Positions 17,550-28,100 of a stretch of DNA of 64,000 bases are shown here, one piece after another. The notes under the pieces are model-generated. The model worked only from the letters and a program-made list of their open reading frames with translations, made no database searches and was not told where the DNA came from. A program made the position numbers and the translations under genes. Origin of the DNA: PoT sp049331405 (lineage in GTDB: Bacteria; Planctomycetota; Planctomycetia; Isosphaerales; Isosphaeraceae); assembly GCF_049331405.1 (NCBI RefSeq), contig NZ_CP186274.1, forward strand, positions 6,014,001 to 6,078,000, read 5' to 3'. The stretch's first letter is position 1; the number at the start of each line of letters is the position of its first letter.

Positions 17550-19231
17550 TTCAGTTTCCTCGCCGCCCAGACGGCCAGCTTCTCGCGGAAGATCTTGGCG
17601 TTGTGGCGGATGTCGACGGGGAAGGCGGGATGATAGAGAATCATGTCGATATCACGAGTATGCGGATATTTTCGGCCGACCTCGAGTAGCTCGCGGCGGA
17701 TCGAATCGAGGTCGATCCTGACGCGCTCGCCGTTGGCGGGACGGTTCAACTCGACGCAGAGGACGGGTCGCATCCGGCCGGGCACTCCGACGCCGACGAG
17801 CGCGGTGCGGAAGACGGCGGGATGCGTATTGAAGACGGCCTCGCAGGGGATGGTGAAGAGCGGGCCCCGCTCGGTCACGACCCGGTGGGCCTTGCGCCCG
17901 CAGAACCAGATCCGCCCCCGGTCGTCACGATAGCCGAGGTCCCCCATGCGGTGATAGAACCTCCCCGGCTCCGCCTCGATTTTGGCTAGGGCGGTCGACT
18001 CGGGGCGATGGAAATACTCGCGGGTGACGTTGGTCCCCTGCACCACGATCTCGCCGATCTCGCCGTCGGGCACGAGCAGCGAGTCGTCCCAACTTGCGAT
18101 GGGCTCGTCGCTGATCTTGATGATTCGGACGGTCACGCCGTCGACGGGAGTCCCGACGCAGACCCCCGCCCCCTCGTCCGTGCGCTGACGCGTCTCCCCT
18201 AGTATCAGAGCGCTCGAGATCGAGCAGACGGGGAGGGCCTCGGTCGCGCCGTAGGGGGTGTGGATCAACGCGGAGGGCTCGAGGATGCCGGCGAAGGTCG
18301 CCAGGACCTCGGCCGGCACGGGGGCCCCGGCGGAGATCGCCCGGCGGAGCGTCGACAGGCGTGCGCCGTGGGCCGCGCCATACTCGCCCACGCGGCGGAT
18401 CAGGGCCGGCGACCCGAACATATTGGTGACTTTAAACTCTTCGATGGCCCCGAGGATCCTGGTCGGGTCCACCTGCGCGGGGCGGGTCGCGTCCATCTCG
18501 GGGATGATCGAGGTCATCCCCAGCGCCGGGCCGAAGAGGGCGAAGAGTGGGAAGGTGCAGAGGTCGACCTCGCCCGGCTCGATCCCGTAGAGGCCGCGGA
18601 GCAACTCGACCTGGCGGTTGAAGATCGCGTGCGAGTAGACGACCCCCTTGGGGATCCCCGTGCTCCCGCTCGTGAACAGGATCGCGGCCGTCTCGCCGGT
18701 TTCCGGGCGGGCCATGACCGGCTCGTCACCCTTTTGCGATGCCCCCACGCGGGTGAGCTGGGCGAGGGTCGGCCCGCCCCCCGGCCAGCGTCGCCCGGCC
18801 GTCACGAGCTTCGTCAGCGTCTCCTTGCCCCAGCCCAGGACCTGCCGAGCCGCCTGGGCCTTGGGGATGCCGATGAAGGCCTCTGGGGCGGCCTCGCGGA
18901 TGCACTGCTTCAGGTTCTTGAACCCCATGCCGGGGTCGATTAGGACGGGCACCGCGCCGAGCTTGAAGAGGGCGAAGGTCAGGGCGAAGAAGTCGACGCT
19001 CGGCTTGACCATCACGACCGTGCGGACTCCTCGATCGATCCCGATCGTCCTCAGGCCTCGCGCCATGCGGTCGCTGAGCGCATCGAGCTCGAGGAAGGTC
19101 AGGCGCTCGCCGCGCGCGGGCCAGATCACGGCCAGGGCGTCGCCGCGGCGGCGGGCCATGTCCGGCAGGCTCGCGGCGATGTTGCTGGAGCTGGAATCGG
19201 TGTCGATCAAGTTCGGGACATCCTGAGGCAA
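17546..19231 (-). CDS. oleC: OleC, beta-lactone synthetase (AMP-dependent synthetase fold)
   Basis: The 561-residue ANL-superfamily protein has the ATP-binding P-loop FTSGSTGIPKG (about residues 186-196), the later YGATEALP motif and the MGDLGYRDDRGRIWFCGR hinge region. Its C-terminal HPAFPVDIRHNAKIFREKLA-like ending is characteristic of OleC. OleC adenylates the beta-hydroxy acid and closes it to a cis-beta-lactone. The first start is TTG 19231 without a clear ribosome site; a TTG at 19210 has AGGA about 10 bases upstream and may be the real one. It is the first gene of the oleC-oleD pair. Confidence 0.9.
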   Translation of the reverse strand: MPQDVPNLIDTDSSSSNIAASLPDMARRRGDALAVIWPARGERLTFLELDALSDRMARGLRTIGIDRGVRTVVMVKPSVDFFALTFALFKLGAVPVLIDPGMGFKNLKQCIREAAPEAFIGIPKAQAARQVLGWGKETLTKLVTAGRRWPGGGPTLAQLTRVGASQKGDEPVMARPETGETAAILFTSGSTGIPKGVVYSHAIFNRQVELLRGLYGIEPGEVDLCTFPLFALFGPALGMTSIIPEMDATRPAQVDPTRILGAIEEFKVTNMFGSPALIRRVGEYGAAHGARLSTLRRAISAGAPVPAEVLATFAGILEPSALIHTPYGATEALPVCSISSALILGETRQRTDEGAGVCVGTPVDGVTVRIIKISDEPIASWDDSLLVPDGEIGEIVVQGTNVTREYFHRPESTALAKIEAEPGRFYHRMGDLGYRDDRGRIWFCGRKAHRVVTERGPLFTIPCEAVFNTHPAVFRTALVGVGVPGRMRPVLCVELNRPANGERVRIDLDSIRRELLEVGRKYPHTRDIDMILYHPAFPVDIRHNAKIFREKLAVWAARKLK

Positions 19232-19436
19232 GGGTCGGAGTCAAATGCAGGGCGCAACCCCAAAGGAAAGAGCATACCGGATAACTCGCGATCGGACGAA
19301 CGGTTCGAGGTCGTCGGATGGGTGGAGGCCCAGAAAATTCGGCGTCGGTTCGTCCGCTACGCCTCCGGAGCCTGATAACCCCGGCGGAGGAGGCCTGAGT
19401 AGTCCTCCTCATCACCCATGTCTATGGAGGAATGCG

Positions 19437-19625
19437 ATGAGGCTCCTGGGGTTCATCGGGGTGGTCATGCTGGCCATCGCCGCCGTCACCCTCGTGCGGG
19501 TCGGCCTCGGTTGGGACCACTTCACCTCGAGGGATATGCCCTGGACGGTCCTGGCCGGCACGGTGGGCGGGTTCGCCTCCTGGCTCGTGGACCGCCGGAA
19601 GTCGAGGCGTCTGGCGGCCCGTTAA
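19437..19625 (+). CDS. Small membrane protein, 62 residues
   Basis: ATG 19437 has GGAGG six bases upstream, which decides this start over more upstream in-frame codons. The product has two hydrophobic segments (LLGFIGVVMLAIAAVTLV and WTVLAGTVGGFASWLV) joined by a short polar loop, and ends in a basic tail (RRKSRRLAAR). I do not recognise a family. It begins the block of plus-strand genes that separates oleC from oleB. Confidence 0.65.
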   Translation: MRLLGFIGVVMLAIAAVTLVRVGLGWDHFTSRDMPWTVLAGTVGGFASWLVDRRKSRRLAAR

Positions 19626-19765
19626 TCGAGAAAAATGAAAAAGCGAAGGAATGTGAACTCGTAACGGATGGATTCGACTCATCGTCCCCAACGTATAGGC
19701 GACTCGTAACGAGTCAGGGTATGCCGATTCGGCGTGATGCCCTGCCAACGGGAGAATGCACAAAC

Positions 19766-20956
19766 ATGTTCTCGAAGCTATTGAAGTCGGATCATCGGCG
19801 CGTCTCATCCTCGTCACCGTCCCCGGCCCGCTCTCGCAAGCGTAAGCCGGCGCTGGAGTCGCTCGAGGGGCGACAGCTGATGTCGGTCGGCCCGGAGTTC
19901 TATGCCCCGGTGAATACGACGACCCGCAATGCGCAGTATGACAGTGATAATGCCACGTCGAACAACGGGACCTCGGTCGTCGTCTGGACCGATACTTATA
20001 GCAACACCGACCACGACATCCGGGCCCAGCGGATGGACCGCTACGGCAATAAGGTCGGGCCGGAGATCGTCGTCAGCTATAGCAGCCTCGACGAGGGGAC
20101 GCCCTCGGTGGCGATCGACGCCTTCGGCGACTTCGTCGTGGCCTGGCGGCAGACCCAGACCAGCGGCGATACCAACGTCGTGGCGCAACGATTCAACGCG
20201 AACGGCGCGGCCGTCGGCGGCGTGATCCAGGTCGGGGCGGGGACGTTCAAGGAGTCCGACCCGGAGGTGGGGATGGATGCCTGGGGCGACTTCGTCGTCG
20301 CCTACACTCGGAATACCAACAATAATAACCCCGACATCTTCGCCAAGAGGTACGACAGCTACGGCAACCTGACCCAGGTGGTCAACGTCGCCACCACCGC
20401 CAAGGCCGAGACCAATGCGAGCGTATCCATGGCGGCCGACGGGCAGTTCGCCGTGGCCTGGGAGGAGGCGTACAGCTCGTCCGACCACGACATCAAGATG
20501 AACCGCTACAACGCCTACGGCGGGCTGGCCGGCTCGAGCTATATCGCGTCGAGCACCTCCTGGGATGAGCTGCCGAGCGTCGCGATCGACAGCTCGGGCA
20601 ACACGGTGGTCGCCTGGGATCGCAACGGCACCGACATCAAGGCGAGGCGCGTCAGCAACACCGGCGTCATGGGCGCCGAGATCAACATCTCCAGTTCCTC
20701 GACCATCCAGGGCAGCGCGTCGGTTGCCTTGAAGCCGAGCGGCGGCGGGTTCGTGGTCGCCTACCAGAGCTTCTCCAACATCTTCCGCAACAAGGTCGCC
20801 GAGGTCTCGGCCTCCAACCAGGTCACGACGATCGACGCCGGCGCCGGCGGGCATGCGGTGGTCAGCATGAACATCTATGGCGATTACATCCTCACCTACA
20901 CGTCCTCCGACGCGGGCGACGCCAACATCCGCGGCCGTCGCGGGCACCTGTCCTGA
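19766..20956 (+). CDS. Secreted repeat protein with planctomycete N-terminal motif
   Basis: Starting at ATG 19766 (GGGAG about 11 bases upstream) gives 396 residues. A basic N-terminus leads into LESLEGRQLMS, a motif shared by many planctomycete exported proteins. The rest is built of repeats of the type 'PSVAID..GDFVVAW....D..I.A.R....G', predicting a beta-propeller-like or beta-sandwich surface protein. No catalytic residues are evident. A strong terminator follows. It lies on the opposite strand to the ole genes. Confidence 0.8.
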   Translation: MFSKLLKSDHRRVSSSSPSPARSRKRKPALESLEGRQLMSVGPEFYAPVNTTTRNAQYDSDNATSNNGTSVVVWTDTYSNTDHDIRAQRMDRYGNKVGPEIVVSYSSLDEGTPSVAIDAFGDFVVAWRQTQTSGDTNVVAQRFNANGAAVGGVIQVGAGTFKESDPEVGMDAWGDFVVAYTRNTNNNNPDIFAKRYDSYGNLTQVVNVATTAKAETNASVSMAADGQFAVAWEEAYSSSDHDIKMNRYNAYGGLAGSSYIASSTSWDELPSVAIDSSGNTVVAWDRNGTDIKARRVSNTGVMGAEINISSSSTIQGSASVALKPSGGGFVVAYQSFSNIFRNKVAEVSASNQVTTIDAGAGGHAVVSMNIYGDYILTYTSSDAGDANIRGRRGHLS

Positions 20957-21008
20957 TCCTCTCCCCTCTTCACGCCCCGAGTCCTTCCGCCGATTCGAGG
21001 CGTGAAAG

Positions 21009-21042
21009 GGCCCTCGCGATGAAAGTCGCGAGGGCCTTTTTT
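21009..21042 (+). terminator. Strong rho-independent terminator after the surface protein gene
   Basis: A perfect 11-bp stem (GGCCCTCGCGA / TCGCGAGGGCC) with a 6-base loop is followed by six Ts, 52 bp past the stop codon. Confidence 0.93.
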
Positions 21043-21746
21043 CTCGGCATTCATTCCTCGATATATCGGGTCGGCGTCGCCACAACCTTTGGATGTCGTT
21101 CGGTTATAATATGAAGTGATTTAAATTGGTATTGAATTTGTTTGATAAAATTAGTACACAATTGTATTTGGCGTAGGCGTGCTTTTCCGGGTTGAGTGCT
21201 CGATGAAGAGCCATAGGCGAGCCGCTCGATTTGGTCTTGACTCGGAGGATGTTTCGGGGGCGTTGCTTCATAATTGTATTGATAGTATTTTAGAAAATAA
21301 GGATAGCCCTTGAAGTGACCGATCGGGATGTGATAGGTTCGGGCCGAGTGTTCGTGAGGCCCGTTGCGCCACTCTGCAGATTGGCGGAGAGGGCAAGGCC
21401 GGATCTCGAGACCATCTCGGTGGATCCGCGACTCGGGCAATCATCGACGGAATTCCCGTCATGGCCTGGAGATGGCGGCGCAAGCGAGAGCCTCGCTCCA
21501 TCGAGACGATGTCGCTTTCTCGCCGAGGTTGGGCCAGCCCGTTCCGGGCCCGATCCATTTGCATAAAGCCTTGCCCTGTGTGCCGTTTGGCGTGGAGATT
21601 GGCCGCGTCGTCAGGCCCCCCCTTTGCCTTCGATCGGAATCGTCTTGCGCCGCTGGCTCGTGACCTCGGAGTGCGAATATCATGCCCCGAGAGGGAACGT
21701 CACGCGAAGGACCGAGCGACGTTTCGACAGCACAAGGAGGTGCGGA
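21043..21746. other. 704-bp intergenic region with an AT-rich island
   Basis: No convincing gene is seen. The first ~270 bp (21060-21320) are visibly AT-rich in an otherwise GC-rich window and include a TATAAT at 21105-21110, but no good -35 box precedes it. The remainder has normal composition and leads to the acyltransferase ribosome site. Confidence 0.6.
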
Positions 21747-22997
21747 GTGACCAACGAGTATCAAGGCGATTCCCCGGCGCCTCCGGGGCCCTCGCGAAAC
21801 ATTCGGAAATTCGCGTTCATCGATTCGTTGCGTGGCTGGGCCTTCCTCGGCGTCTTCCTCTGCCACGTCGGGCAAGAGGTCCGTCAGATCCCCGCGCCGA
21901 TCGGCCGGGTGCTGACTCAGGGGGCGTTCGGCGTCCAGCTCTTCTTCATCCTGAGCGCCCTGACGCTTTTCCTCTCGCTCGAGTCACGTCGGGGGACCGA
22001 GGCCCGGCCGCTCCGGAATTTCTTCCTCCGGCGCTACTTCCGGATCGCCCCGCTCTTCTACGCGGCGGCCCTGTTCTATGCGTGCTGGCCGGTGACTCGA
22101 AGTTTCAACGCGGACCTCTATGGCGTGATCGACTGGCGAGGGCTCGTGGCGACCTTCACCTTCGTTCACGGCTGGAGCCCCTTCTGGATCAACCTGGTCG
22201 TGCCGGGGGGATGGTCGATCGCCGTCGAGATGACGTTCTACCTGTTTGTCCCCCTGCTCTTCCGCGTCGTCAGGCGCGCCGACCAGGCGGCCTGGGGCTG
22301 GTTCCTCAGCCTGCTGGCGGGCTCGATACTCTCGGTGGTGCTGGAGCGGTATCTGCACGCCGCATACGGCGGCCGATATCAGGCCAACGCGTACCTGTTC
22401 GGCCTCTGGTGGTTCCCCGCGCAGTTGCCCATCTTCTTCGTCGGGATCATGGCATACTTCCTGATGCGCGACACGCTCGACGCGACGAAGCCCGGGAATT
22501 ACGGCGTCTCGCTGCTGATGCTGCTGGCGTCCTGCTACCTGTATGTCGCGCTCAGCGTGGGAGGGCCGCTCTCGTTCCGGGGGCTGCCGAATACGCTCTA
22601 TGGCCTGGTCATCCTGCTCTTCGTCTGGTCGACGGCCATGCACCCGCATCGCCTGATCGTGAACCGGTTTCTCTCATACCTGGGGACGGTCAGCTTCAGC
22701 GCCTATATCACGCACTTCGCGGCACTGGCTGTGACCCGCGGCCTCCTCATTCGCGTCTGGCCCGGCCTGGAGGCGCAGCCCTGGCCGATCGTCCTGGCGA
22801 CGTGGGGCGTGCTGGCGTTCGCGATGACCCTGGGGCTGTCGACCCTCACCTACCGCTATATCGAGATCCCCGGCCAGACCCTCGGCAAGCGAGTCATCGC
22901 CTGGCTCGAAGGCCAGAAGCGCGAGGAACGGGCGACCGCGGGTACGCCGCGCGGCCGCGACGGCTGGAACCCCGCCGAGGCCGTCTATTCGCGTTGA
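21747..22997 (+). CDS. Acyltransferase 3 family membrane protein (OafA/YrhL type)
   Basis: The start is GTG 21747, set by a perfect AAGGAGG six bases upstream; upstream in-frame starts lack such a site. The 416-residue product begins its conserved region with FAFIDSLRGWAFLGVFLCH, the acyltransferase-3 signature (DSLRG and the catalytic histidine), followed by about ten membrane helices and a YRYIEIPGQTLGKR ending typical of the family. Such enzymes O-acylate sugars of surface polysaccharides or glycolipids. It stands between oleC and oleB on the opposite strand; no functional tie to the olefin pathway is shown. Confidence 0.88.
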   Translation: MTNEYQGDSPAPPGPSRNIRKFAFIDSLRGWAFLGVFLCHVGQEVRQIPAPIGRVLTQGAFGVQLFFILSALTLFLSLESRRGTEARPLRNFFLRRYFRIAPLFYAAALFYACWPVTRSFNADLYGVIDWRGLVATFTFVHGWSPFWINLVVPGGWSIAVEMTFYLFVPLLFRVVRRADQAAWGWFLSLLAGSILSVVLERYLHAAYGGRYQANAYLFGLWWFPAQLPIFFVGIMAYFLMRDTLDATKPGNYGVSLLMLLASCYLYVALSVGGPLSFRGLPNTLYGLVILLFVWSTAMHPHRLIVNRFLSYLGTVSFSAYITHFAALAVTRGLLIRVWPGLEAQPWPIVLATWGVLAFAMTLGLSTLTYRYIEIPGQTLGKRVIAWLEGQKREERATAGTPRGRDGWNPAEAVYSR

Positions 22998-23015
22998 AGC
23001 GTCGGCGCCTCGATG

Positions 23016-23942
23016 TCAGGTGGCGACATCCTCGGTCCGGCTCGCGTCCGACACGGGATGCTTTTGCAGGAAGGCCTGCACGAGCGGCACGACCTCCGCG
23101 ACCTCGTCCTCGAGGATGTAGTGGCCGGCCTCGGGGAACTTGTGGACCTCGGCCTTCGGGAACCGGCGGATCCACTCCGCGAGGAAGTGGCGGTCGAAGA
23201 CGAAGTCCTTCATGCCCCAGGCAATGAACATGGGGACATGAGAGAGCATCTCGAGCCGGCCCTCGACCTCGCTGATCAGGTCGAACCCGCGGTCGCCGGG
23301 GCGGAGCGGGATGTCCTGGACGAAGCGATGGATGGCGATCCGGTTCGCCCAGGAATCATAAGGGGCGAGGTAGGCCTCGCGGACGACGGCGGGCATCTTG
23401 TAGTGCTTGCAGCCGATCGTGGCCGTCCCCCGGCAGAACGCGTTCAGGCCGCGGACCATCAGGGCCCCGACCGGCGAGTCGCGGCAGACCCAGAGGGCCC
23501 ACGGGAACGACTTGGTCGGCGGCAGGTGGAAGGCGGCCGTGTTGAGGATGACGAGCCGGGCGATGCGCTCCGGGTGCCGGGCGGCATAGGTCATGCCGAT
23601 CATCCCGCCCCAGTCGTGGACGACGAGCGTGATGTTGCGGTCGATCCCCAGGTGATCGAGCAGGGCCTCGAGGTCGTCGACCCGACGCGAGAGCGTGTAC
23701 GTATATCTGGAGTCGTCGGGCTTGTCAGAGAGGCCGCAGCCGATGTGGTCGGGGACCACGGTGCGATACGAGCCGGAGAGCGCCTCGACGAGGTTCCGGT
23801 AGTAGTACGACCAGGAGGGGTTGCCGTGGACCATCACGACCGGATCCCCCTGCCCCTCGTCGAGGTAGTGGTAGCGCAGGCCGTTCAGGTCGAGGTCGCG
23901 ACCGGGGTGGAGCCGCCGGAAATCGTCGAAGCTTTCGGTCAT
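23016..23942 (-). CDS. oleB: OleB, beta-lactone decarboxylase (alpha/beta hydrolase)
   Basis: The 308-residue alpha/beta hydrolase is of the haloalkane-dehalogenase type. It has HGNPSWSYYYRN, the nucleophile aspartate in VVHDWGGM (Asp110) and the catalytic-histidine region AGHYILED. OleB opens cis-beta-lactones and releases CO2 to give the cis-olefin. By sequence alone a haloalkane dehalogenase would be the alternative; the position 55 bp downstream of oleA on the same strand makes OleB far more likely. It is the last gene of the pfaD-oleB unit; convergent with it is the acyltransferase gene, 18 bp away. Confidence 0.88.
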   Translation of the reverse strand: MTESFDDFRRLHPGRDLDLNGLRYHYLDEGQGDPVVMVHGNPSWSYYYRNLVEALSGSYRTVVPDHIGCGLSDKPDDSRYTYTLSRRVDDLEALLDHLGIDRNITLVVHDWGGMIGMTYAARHPERIARLVILNTAAFHLPPTKSFPWALWVCRDSPVGALMVRGLNAFCRGTATIGCKHYKMPAVVREAYLAPYDSWANRIAIHRFVQDIPLRPGDRGFDLISEVEGRLEMLSHVPMFIAWGMKDFVFDRHFLAEWIRRFPKAEVHKFPEAGHYILEDEVAEVVPLVQAFLQKHPVSDASRTEDVAT

Positions 23943-23997
23943 TGCGAGGAACCTGGGTCGTTGGCGAACGGGCGTGTGCGCTGCGATCGGGGGCGCC

Positions 23998-25041
23998 TCA
24001 CCACTCGAGCCCGAGCATCAGGCAGTTGAGGCCGCTGCCGATGCCGAGGAAGGCCACGCGGTCGCCGGGGCGGAGGAAGTCGCGATCCTCGGCCAGCGCG
24101 GCGGTCAGCAGCAGGGAGACGGTGCCGATGTTGCCGAGATACGTGTATGTGGAGAAGTCTTTATCCAGGGAGATCCCCAGTGTCTGGAAGATCGTGTCGC
24201 GGTGGCCCGAGCCGACCTGGTGGCAGATCACCTTGTCGATCTGGTCTTTCATCCAGCCGAGCTTGCGGAGGAAGGCCGCCCAGGTGCGGGTGCCGAGCTC
24301 GACGCCGTGCTTGAGGACGGCGATCGAGTCGGTGGCCATGAACTGGGAGAAGCCGAAGGGGCGGATCGCCTCGATCCCCCAGCGGCAGAGGGCGTGGAAC
24401 TGTGGCGCGGTCTGCGTGACGCCGCCGAGGAGCTTGCGCCGCTTCTCGGGCGAGAACGAGCCGTCCGTCAGCAGCACGGCGACGGCGCCCGAGCCTCCCG
24501 TGAGGGTCGCCAGCGACTCCTTGAACGTCTCCATCGTGCCGGAGGTGAGCATCCGGTCGATCATGATGTCGTTGATCTCGCGTGCGGTCTCGCACGAGAC
24601 GACCATGCCCGCGCGGATCTGGCCGAGCTCGATCCGGTTGGCGATGTCGATCATGCCGTTGAGCACGCCGAGGCAGGCGTTGCTGATGTCGTAGACGGCC
24701 GCGTCGCCCGAGACCCCCACGCCCGCGGCGACCCGGCAGGCCGTGGCCGGCTCGAACAGCTCGCGGCAGACCCCCGCGTAGATCAGGACGTCGAGGTCCT
24801 CGGGCTCGACCTTCGAGTTCGCCAAGGCCTGCTTGGCTGCGGCGGTCGCCCCTTCGGAGACGGGATAGCCCTCGTCCCACCATCGCCTCTCGACGATCCC
24901 GGTCAGGGCCTCGATCTGTCCCGGGGGGATGCGCAAGGCGTCGTAGAACTGCTTGAGCCGCCCCTCGAGCTCCGCCGAGGTGACGACGATGGGGGGCAGT
25001 TCGTATCCGATCGCGTCGATATAAACCCGCGAGTATCTCAT
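23998..25041 (-). CDS. oleA: OleA, head-to-head acyl-condensing thiolase
   Basis: The 347-residue thiolase-fold (FabH-like) protein has the active cysteine in ISNACLGVLNG (Cys123), a glutamate in LFEPATACR (Glu97), a histidine in ICHQVGSGH (His274) and an asparagine in YLGNIGTVS (Asn304). The Glu-to-Cys spacing of 26 and His-to-Asn spacing of 30 equal those of the characterised Xanthomonas OleA (Glu117/Cys143, His285/Asn315). OleA joins two fatty acyl-CoAs in a non-decarboxylative Claisen condensation. GGAG lies five bases before the ATG. It follows pfaC by 118 bp, suggesting co-transcription with the lipid synthase. Confidence 0.93.
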   Translation of the reverse strand: MRYSRVYIDAIGYELPPIVVTSAELEGRLKQFYDALRIPPGQIEALTGIVERRWWDEGYPVSEGATAAAKQALANSKVEPEDLDVLIYAGVCRELFEPATACRVAAGVGVSGDAAVYDISNACLGVLNGMIDIANRIELGQIRAGMVVSCETAREINDIMIDRMLTSGTMETFKESLATLTGGSGAVAVLLTDGSFSPEKRRKLLGGVTQTAPQFHALCRWGIEAIRPFGFSQFMATDSIAVLKHGVELGTRTWAAFLRKLGWMKDQIDKVICHQVGSGHRDTIFQTLGISLDKDFSTYTYLGNIGTVSLLLTAALAEDRDFLRPGDRVAFLGIGSGLNCLMLGLEW

Positions 25042-25159
25042 CGAGTCTCCGCTTCGAGGCCGTCGCCCGGCGTCTCGTCGTCGCAGGGCGATGCCCCTTG
25101 CTGCGAAGGGCCGAGTGCGCCCCGGCCCTCTCTCTGCTCAATCTTCGTCCCCGTCCGCG

Positions 25160-28100
25160 TCAATCCACCCCGAGCGTGAAGTCGTTCATCTGGAAGATCG
25201 TGCGCCCGTCCACCGTGAGGAACCCGTCGGCCTTGAGGCGGCGGGTCCGGTCGTCGATCTCGGTGATGGTCGCCTGGACGACCACGCGGCGGTCGGTCGG
25301 CAGCACCTGGCCGCGGTACATCCAGCGATGCGGCAGGCTGGACTCGAAGCGGAAGACCGACTCGGGGCCGACCCCCCAGCGCTCGGAGGCTTTGACTTTA
25401 AGCAGTTGCAGGAATGATTCCAACCCCAACGAGCCGGGGCAGACGGGATCCTGGTAGAAGTGGGCCTGGAAATACCAGGTCCCGGGGTCGACCGGCTGCG
25501 ACCCCTCGATGAACCCGAGCCCGTGCGGCCCGCCGTCGGGGATGAACACGTCGACCTGGTCGATCATCCGCAGGCGGTCGTCGGGGAACGGCGCCTCGCG
25601 CGGGTAGGCGAACGACTGGGCCCGCGCCAGCTCTTCCGGATTCGGCCGATAGAGCGCCGCGTCCCTGATGCCGATCTGGTTGGCCAGGGCCTCGGCGAGG
25701 AAGAAGCCGAAATACGTGTCGCCCTTGTAGATCGTGCGCCCCTGGGCCTGAACTTCCATGTCGAAGTTCTGGATGATCATGCCCGCCGAGCGCGAGACCT
25801 TCGTGATCTTGATCTTCGTGACGAGGGTCCCGGTCTCCGGCGTCACCGGCTCGAGCGCGACGGCCGAGCCGCCGAGGTTGCGGAACTTCAGGTCGGCGTC
25901 GCTGGTCAGGGCCGAGCCGAGGTAGGCCGCGAGCCAGCCGCAAGGCTGCAGGGCGGCCTCGAGCAGCACGGCGAAGGGCATGTGCCGGTCCTGCTCGGCG
26001 GCGAAGTACCAGGCATCGGCCGGCACGTCGTAGCGGGCCTCGATCTCGCCCCCGGCTGCGAGCTTCCAGGGCTCGGCCTGGATCGCGGTGATGCGGTCGA
26101 GGAACTGGAACGGAGGCCCGGGGAGTCGAGCGATGACCCGCCCCGAGTCGAAGATCCGATAGGGCTCTCCGAAGGCGTCGGAGGGGTTGCCCACGGCGAA
26201 GGCCAGGATCCGGTTGAAGTCGTACAGCGCGGGGGGCTCGACGTCGCGAGTCGCGAGGGCCGAGCCGGCCTGAGGCTGGCGACCGGCCCAGGTCCTTTGC
26301 AGGGCCTCTCGAGAGAGCCCCGTCATGCGCAAGGACATGTCGCTGATTTCGACGACCGGCTTGCCGTCGGCGTACATCAGGGCGTCGACGATCGCGTAGG
26401 GCTCGGGGCCGTAGCCGAGCTCCTTGATCGTGACCTCGTACGTGACCTTCCGGGTCGACTCGATGACCTGCCCGCGGCACTTCAGGCGGCTGGCGACGCC
26501 CGGGATCGGCTCGCAGGCGATCTCGTCGTGCTCGCCGACCCAGCCGAGCCGCATGAGGTGGATCCGGAGCGTGTGCAGGCAGCACTCGAACATGAGCGTG
26601 CCGGGCATCACGCGGTCGTCGACGAAGTGGCAGGTCATGAACCAGGCTTCGGGGTCGATGTCCGCCTCGGCGCGGATCCGGCCGAGCCCGAACTTGCCGC
26701 CGTGCGGATCGAGTTCGAGGACCCGATGCACCAGTGTCATCAGGCCCCCCGGCAGTCGGACCGGGTCGCGGAGCGCGAGGCCGGCGAACTGCGGGCCGAA
26801 GGCGGCTTCCAGGTCCCCTCGGCGCAGGGCCTCGACCTGATGGTCGTCATACGACTCGACCCCCACGCTGACGAAGTCTTCCCAGTCGTCGGGCCTGCCG
26901 CCGGTGCGGGTCTGGCGTTCGAGGCGAGGCGCGACGATCCCCTGCCCGGCCGCGAGGGCCTCTGCGGTGAAGAACCCGGCGCAGCCGTCCTGCATCGACA
27001 TCAGCGGCTCGCCGCCCACGGTCGCCTCGAAGTGGAACCGGAAGAGGTACGTCTCCCCCTGCCGGAAGAAGTGGTCGATGTGGATGTCGTAATGGATCAC
27101 GTCGCCCGGGACCGGCAGCGAGCGGTGGAAGGTCACCACCGCGTCGAGCAGCCGATAGACGGCCAGCCCCTTGGTGATGAAGTCGATCCCGAGGTAGCCC
27201 GAGAGGAAGAGGTCGGCCTGCCCCGACTCCACCGCGATGCAGGTCGGGATCCGGCCCCCGTCGAGATACCAGGCCCCCCGCAGGACGTCGTGCTCGGTGA
27301 CGACCCGGCCCCCTTGCATCGAGCGCGGCTCGCCCTCGATCGAGAGGATCCGGTCGACCAGCATCAAGGGCTCATCCGGCAGCCGGACCCGGGTCGGGTG
27401 GGCGTCGATCTCGGCGAACTCGGGACCGAGCACCGCGCCGATCGAGCCGATGGCGAACTCGAGGCACTGGTTCCGATCGAGCGCGACGGGGACGGCGGGC
27501 GCCTCGAGAGCGGGGACGGGTGCTTCGAGAGTCGGCTCAGGTGCGTGTTCCTCGACCTGGATCGGCGTCGCGTGGGCATGGGCCGAGGCGACGCCAGCCG
27601 GGTCGTCGAGCAGGGCCTCGATGAGCGCCATCTGGAAGGCGAGCTGGTTGGCCAGCGTCTGGCTCAGGTCGCTCGAGATCTTCAGGAACGCCTCGTGCGC
27701 CTCGGCCCGGGCGCTCTCGGAGTCGGCGACTTGCCGGTTCAGGGGTTGGCTGTCGGTCGTCGGGAGCATGGCGAGGTTCGGCACTTGAGGAGGCACCTGT
27801 CCGCTGTTCCGGCTGATGTCCGGCGTCTCGGTTGGTTGGACAAAGCGAGGCTCGCTCGCGACGTGTGGGATGGCGGGCGGCCTCGGGGGCGCGATCGGCT
27901 CCGCGTCGAAGCGGCTCACGGGCTCGTGCGACGGCGGCAGGCTCGGCGGGCGAGTCGGGCGACGCCCTTGCGTCGGCGGCTTGGGTATCCGATAGGGCTG
28001 CCCGCCGACCTCGACCTTGATGACTCGGGACGGCTTGCCGCCCCCCTGACTGGGGGTCTTCGCGGCCAACTCCTTCGGGCCGTAGAGCGGGGTCAGGTCG

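Noticed and set aside
19232..23015. Mobile element splitting the ole genes
   Set aside because: No transposase, integrase, terminal inverted repeats or target duplication is visible; only gene orientation and an AT-rich patch suggest insertion.
21461..23227. Plus-strand open frame of about 588 codons overlapping the acyltransferase gene
   Set aside because: The acyltransferase frame has a perfect ribosome site, membrane helices and family motifs; the alternative is Arg/Pro-rich with none.
23016..23942. Haloalkane dehalogenase
   Set aside because: The fold and Asp nucleophile fit, but the position directly after oleA and the presence of oleC and oleD favour OleB.
23998..25041. FabH (ketoacyl-ACP synthase III of fatty acid synthesis)
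   Set aside because: The glutamate 26 residues before the active cysteine and the genomic context match OleA rather than FabH.
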